From: Alphaproteobacteria bacterium
Lineage (GTDB): Bacteria > Pseudomonadota > Alphaproteobacteria > Rhodobacterales > Rhodobacteraceae
DNA length: 5,573 nt
NCBI GenBank assembly: GCA_013151535.1
Contig: JAADIC010000300.1
Coordinates: 1-5,573, forward strand
Reading direction: 5' to 3'
In this document: piece by piece, positions 4,917 to 5,573 of the stretch
Layout of the letters: every line of letters starts with the position of its first letter
Position numbering within the stretch: position 1 is the stretch's first letter
Notes under the pieces: generated by a model
Databases searched by the model: none
Seen by the model: the letters and a program-made list of their open reading frames with translations, nothing else
Told to the model about the DNA's origin: nothing
Program-made: the position numbers and the translations under genes

Positions 4917-5573
4917 AGTCCGCTCCAATCCTCGGGGTTGACATAAAGGCCAAACCAGATCGACCAAAGGCCAAGCAGGATAAACACCGCCGCCAGAATA
5001 TATTTTAATCGTAACGGGTTAGATTGCAAGCGTGTCAGGAATTTGCTGTTGCGCCAACCGGCATATTCCAACACCAATAGCGGCACCGACAGGGCCAGAC
5101 CGAACAATCCCATCATCATGAAACCGGCCCCAAAACTGGCCGAGCCCGCGGTGACGCTGAACAATCCAAACACCAAAGGTGCGGCGCAAGCCGGGATATT
5201 CATACCGAACGCGACGCCCAGAACCATCGGATTTTTGGCATGTCGCCAGCTTTCCGGGGCCAGTTTGATACGTCGGGTGAAAATGCGGTGCCAGCCGGTC
5301 AGATAACCAAGCCCGATGGCCAGATAGACACTGCCAAAGAGCAACCAAAGGCCGGTTTGCACCCCGACCAGCCACCGGCCCAGCGCCACAAAACCGATAC
5401 CGATCAAGCCCGTCATCAGGGCGCGCGTCAGAACAAAAACCATGATCGCGCGGAATTTCGCGGCCCGGCCGCCCTCACCCACCGTATTCAGAAACAACAA
5501 ATGCGCCCCGATGGTGCACGGTTCGATAAAGCCGAGCAGCCCAAGCGCAATCGGCAGAAGGATCAGGGTCTCG
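4913..5573 (-). CDS. CcdA/DsbD-type transmembrane electron-transfer protein, N-terminus cut by window edge
   Basis: The frame is open from the right edge (first full codon at 5572) to TGA 4915-4913, giving 219 residues. Six hydrophobic segments are visible (about 1-16, 40-68, 74-94, 115-138, 146-172, 190-210), the layout of CcdA and the membrane domain of DsbD. These proteins carry reducing equivalents from cytoplasmic thioredoxin across the inner membrane through two helix cysteines. Matching cysteines are present: C19 in GFIEPCTIGAH of the first segment and C129 in NIPACAAPLVFG of the fourth. Both contexts differ from the SPC and TPC forms of classical CcdA, so this is probably a divergent paralogue rather than the cytochrome c maturation protein. 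The partner that would receive the electrons is not in view. ATGA overlap with the MFS gene suggests a shared operon. Only a few N-terminal residues should be missing. Confidence 0.8.
   Translation of the reverse strand, partial: ETLILLPIALGLLGFIEPCTIGAHLLFLNTVGEGGRAAKFRAIMVFVLTRALMTGLIGIGFVALGRWLVGVQTGLWLLFGSVYLAIGLGYLTGWHRIFTRRIKLAPESWRHAKNPMVLGVAFGMNIPACAAPLVFGLFSVTAGSASFGAGFMMMGLFGLALSVPLLVLEYAGWRNSKFLTRLQSNPLRLKYILAAVFILLGLWSIWFGLYVNPEDWSGL

Noticed and set aside
4917..4967. N-terminal extension of the MFS transporter
   Set aside because: It lies within the coding region of the CcdA-like gene. The ATGA junction and GGAG site favour the start at 4916.

Overview
The window looks like chromosomal DNA from an alphaproteobacterium, most likely of the Rhodobacterales/Roseobacter type. 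The reasons are a GC-rich sequence, separate (unfused) nuoC and nuoD genes, and NuoA, NuoB, NuoC and NuoD proteins that resemble Rhodobacter/Roseobacter forms. This taxonomic call rests on recognition, not on a search. Every gene I accept lies on the minus strand, so the window reads biologically from right to left.

Right part (5573 to 3678): a membrane protein of the CcdA/DsbD transmembrane family, cut by the window edge, overlaps by an ATGA junction with a 412-residue major facilitator superfamily (MFS) transporter. The two are probably co-transcribed and translationally coupled.

Middle (3677 to 488): an intergenic region holds a perfect 17-bp palindrome and a plausible sigma-70 promoter. 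It is followed by the start of a complex I (NADH:quinone oxidoreductase) operon: nuoA (TTG start), nuoB, nuoC, a small gene for a predicted two-helix membrane protein, and nuoD. The junctions are tight: nuoA/nuoB overlap by 10 nt, nuoC/small gene share ATGA, small gene/nuoD share TAATG. NuoA is a membrane-arm subunit. NuoB (cluster N2 ligands), NuoC and NuoD form the peripheral-arm part that carries electrons to quinone. The small inserted gene is lower in GC than its neighbours and has no recognised function.

Left part (487 to 1): directly after nuoD come two GC-rich palindromic repeats in opposite orientation (a REPIN-like doublet), then a DUF559/Vsr-like endonuclease-domain gene, then a third copy of the repeat that is read in frame as the protein's C-terminal tail at the window edge. 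The rest of the nuo operon (nuoE onward) would be expected further left but is not visible. The repeat-bracketed nuclease gene sitting inside or just after a core respiratory operon is the most interesting part of the window. No RNA genes, CRISPR arrays or insertion sequences with a transposase were seen.
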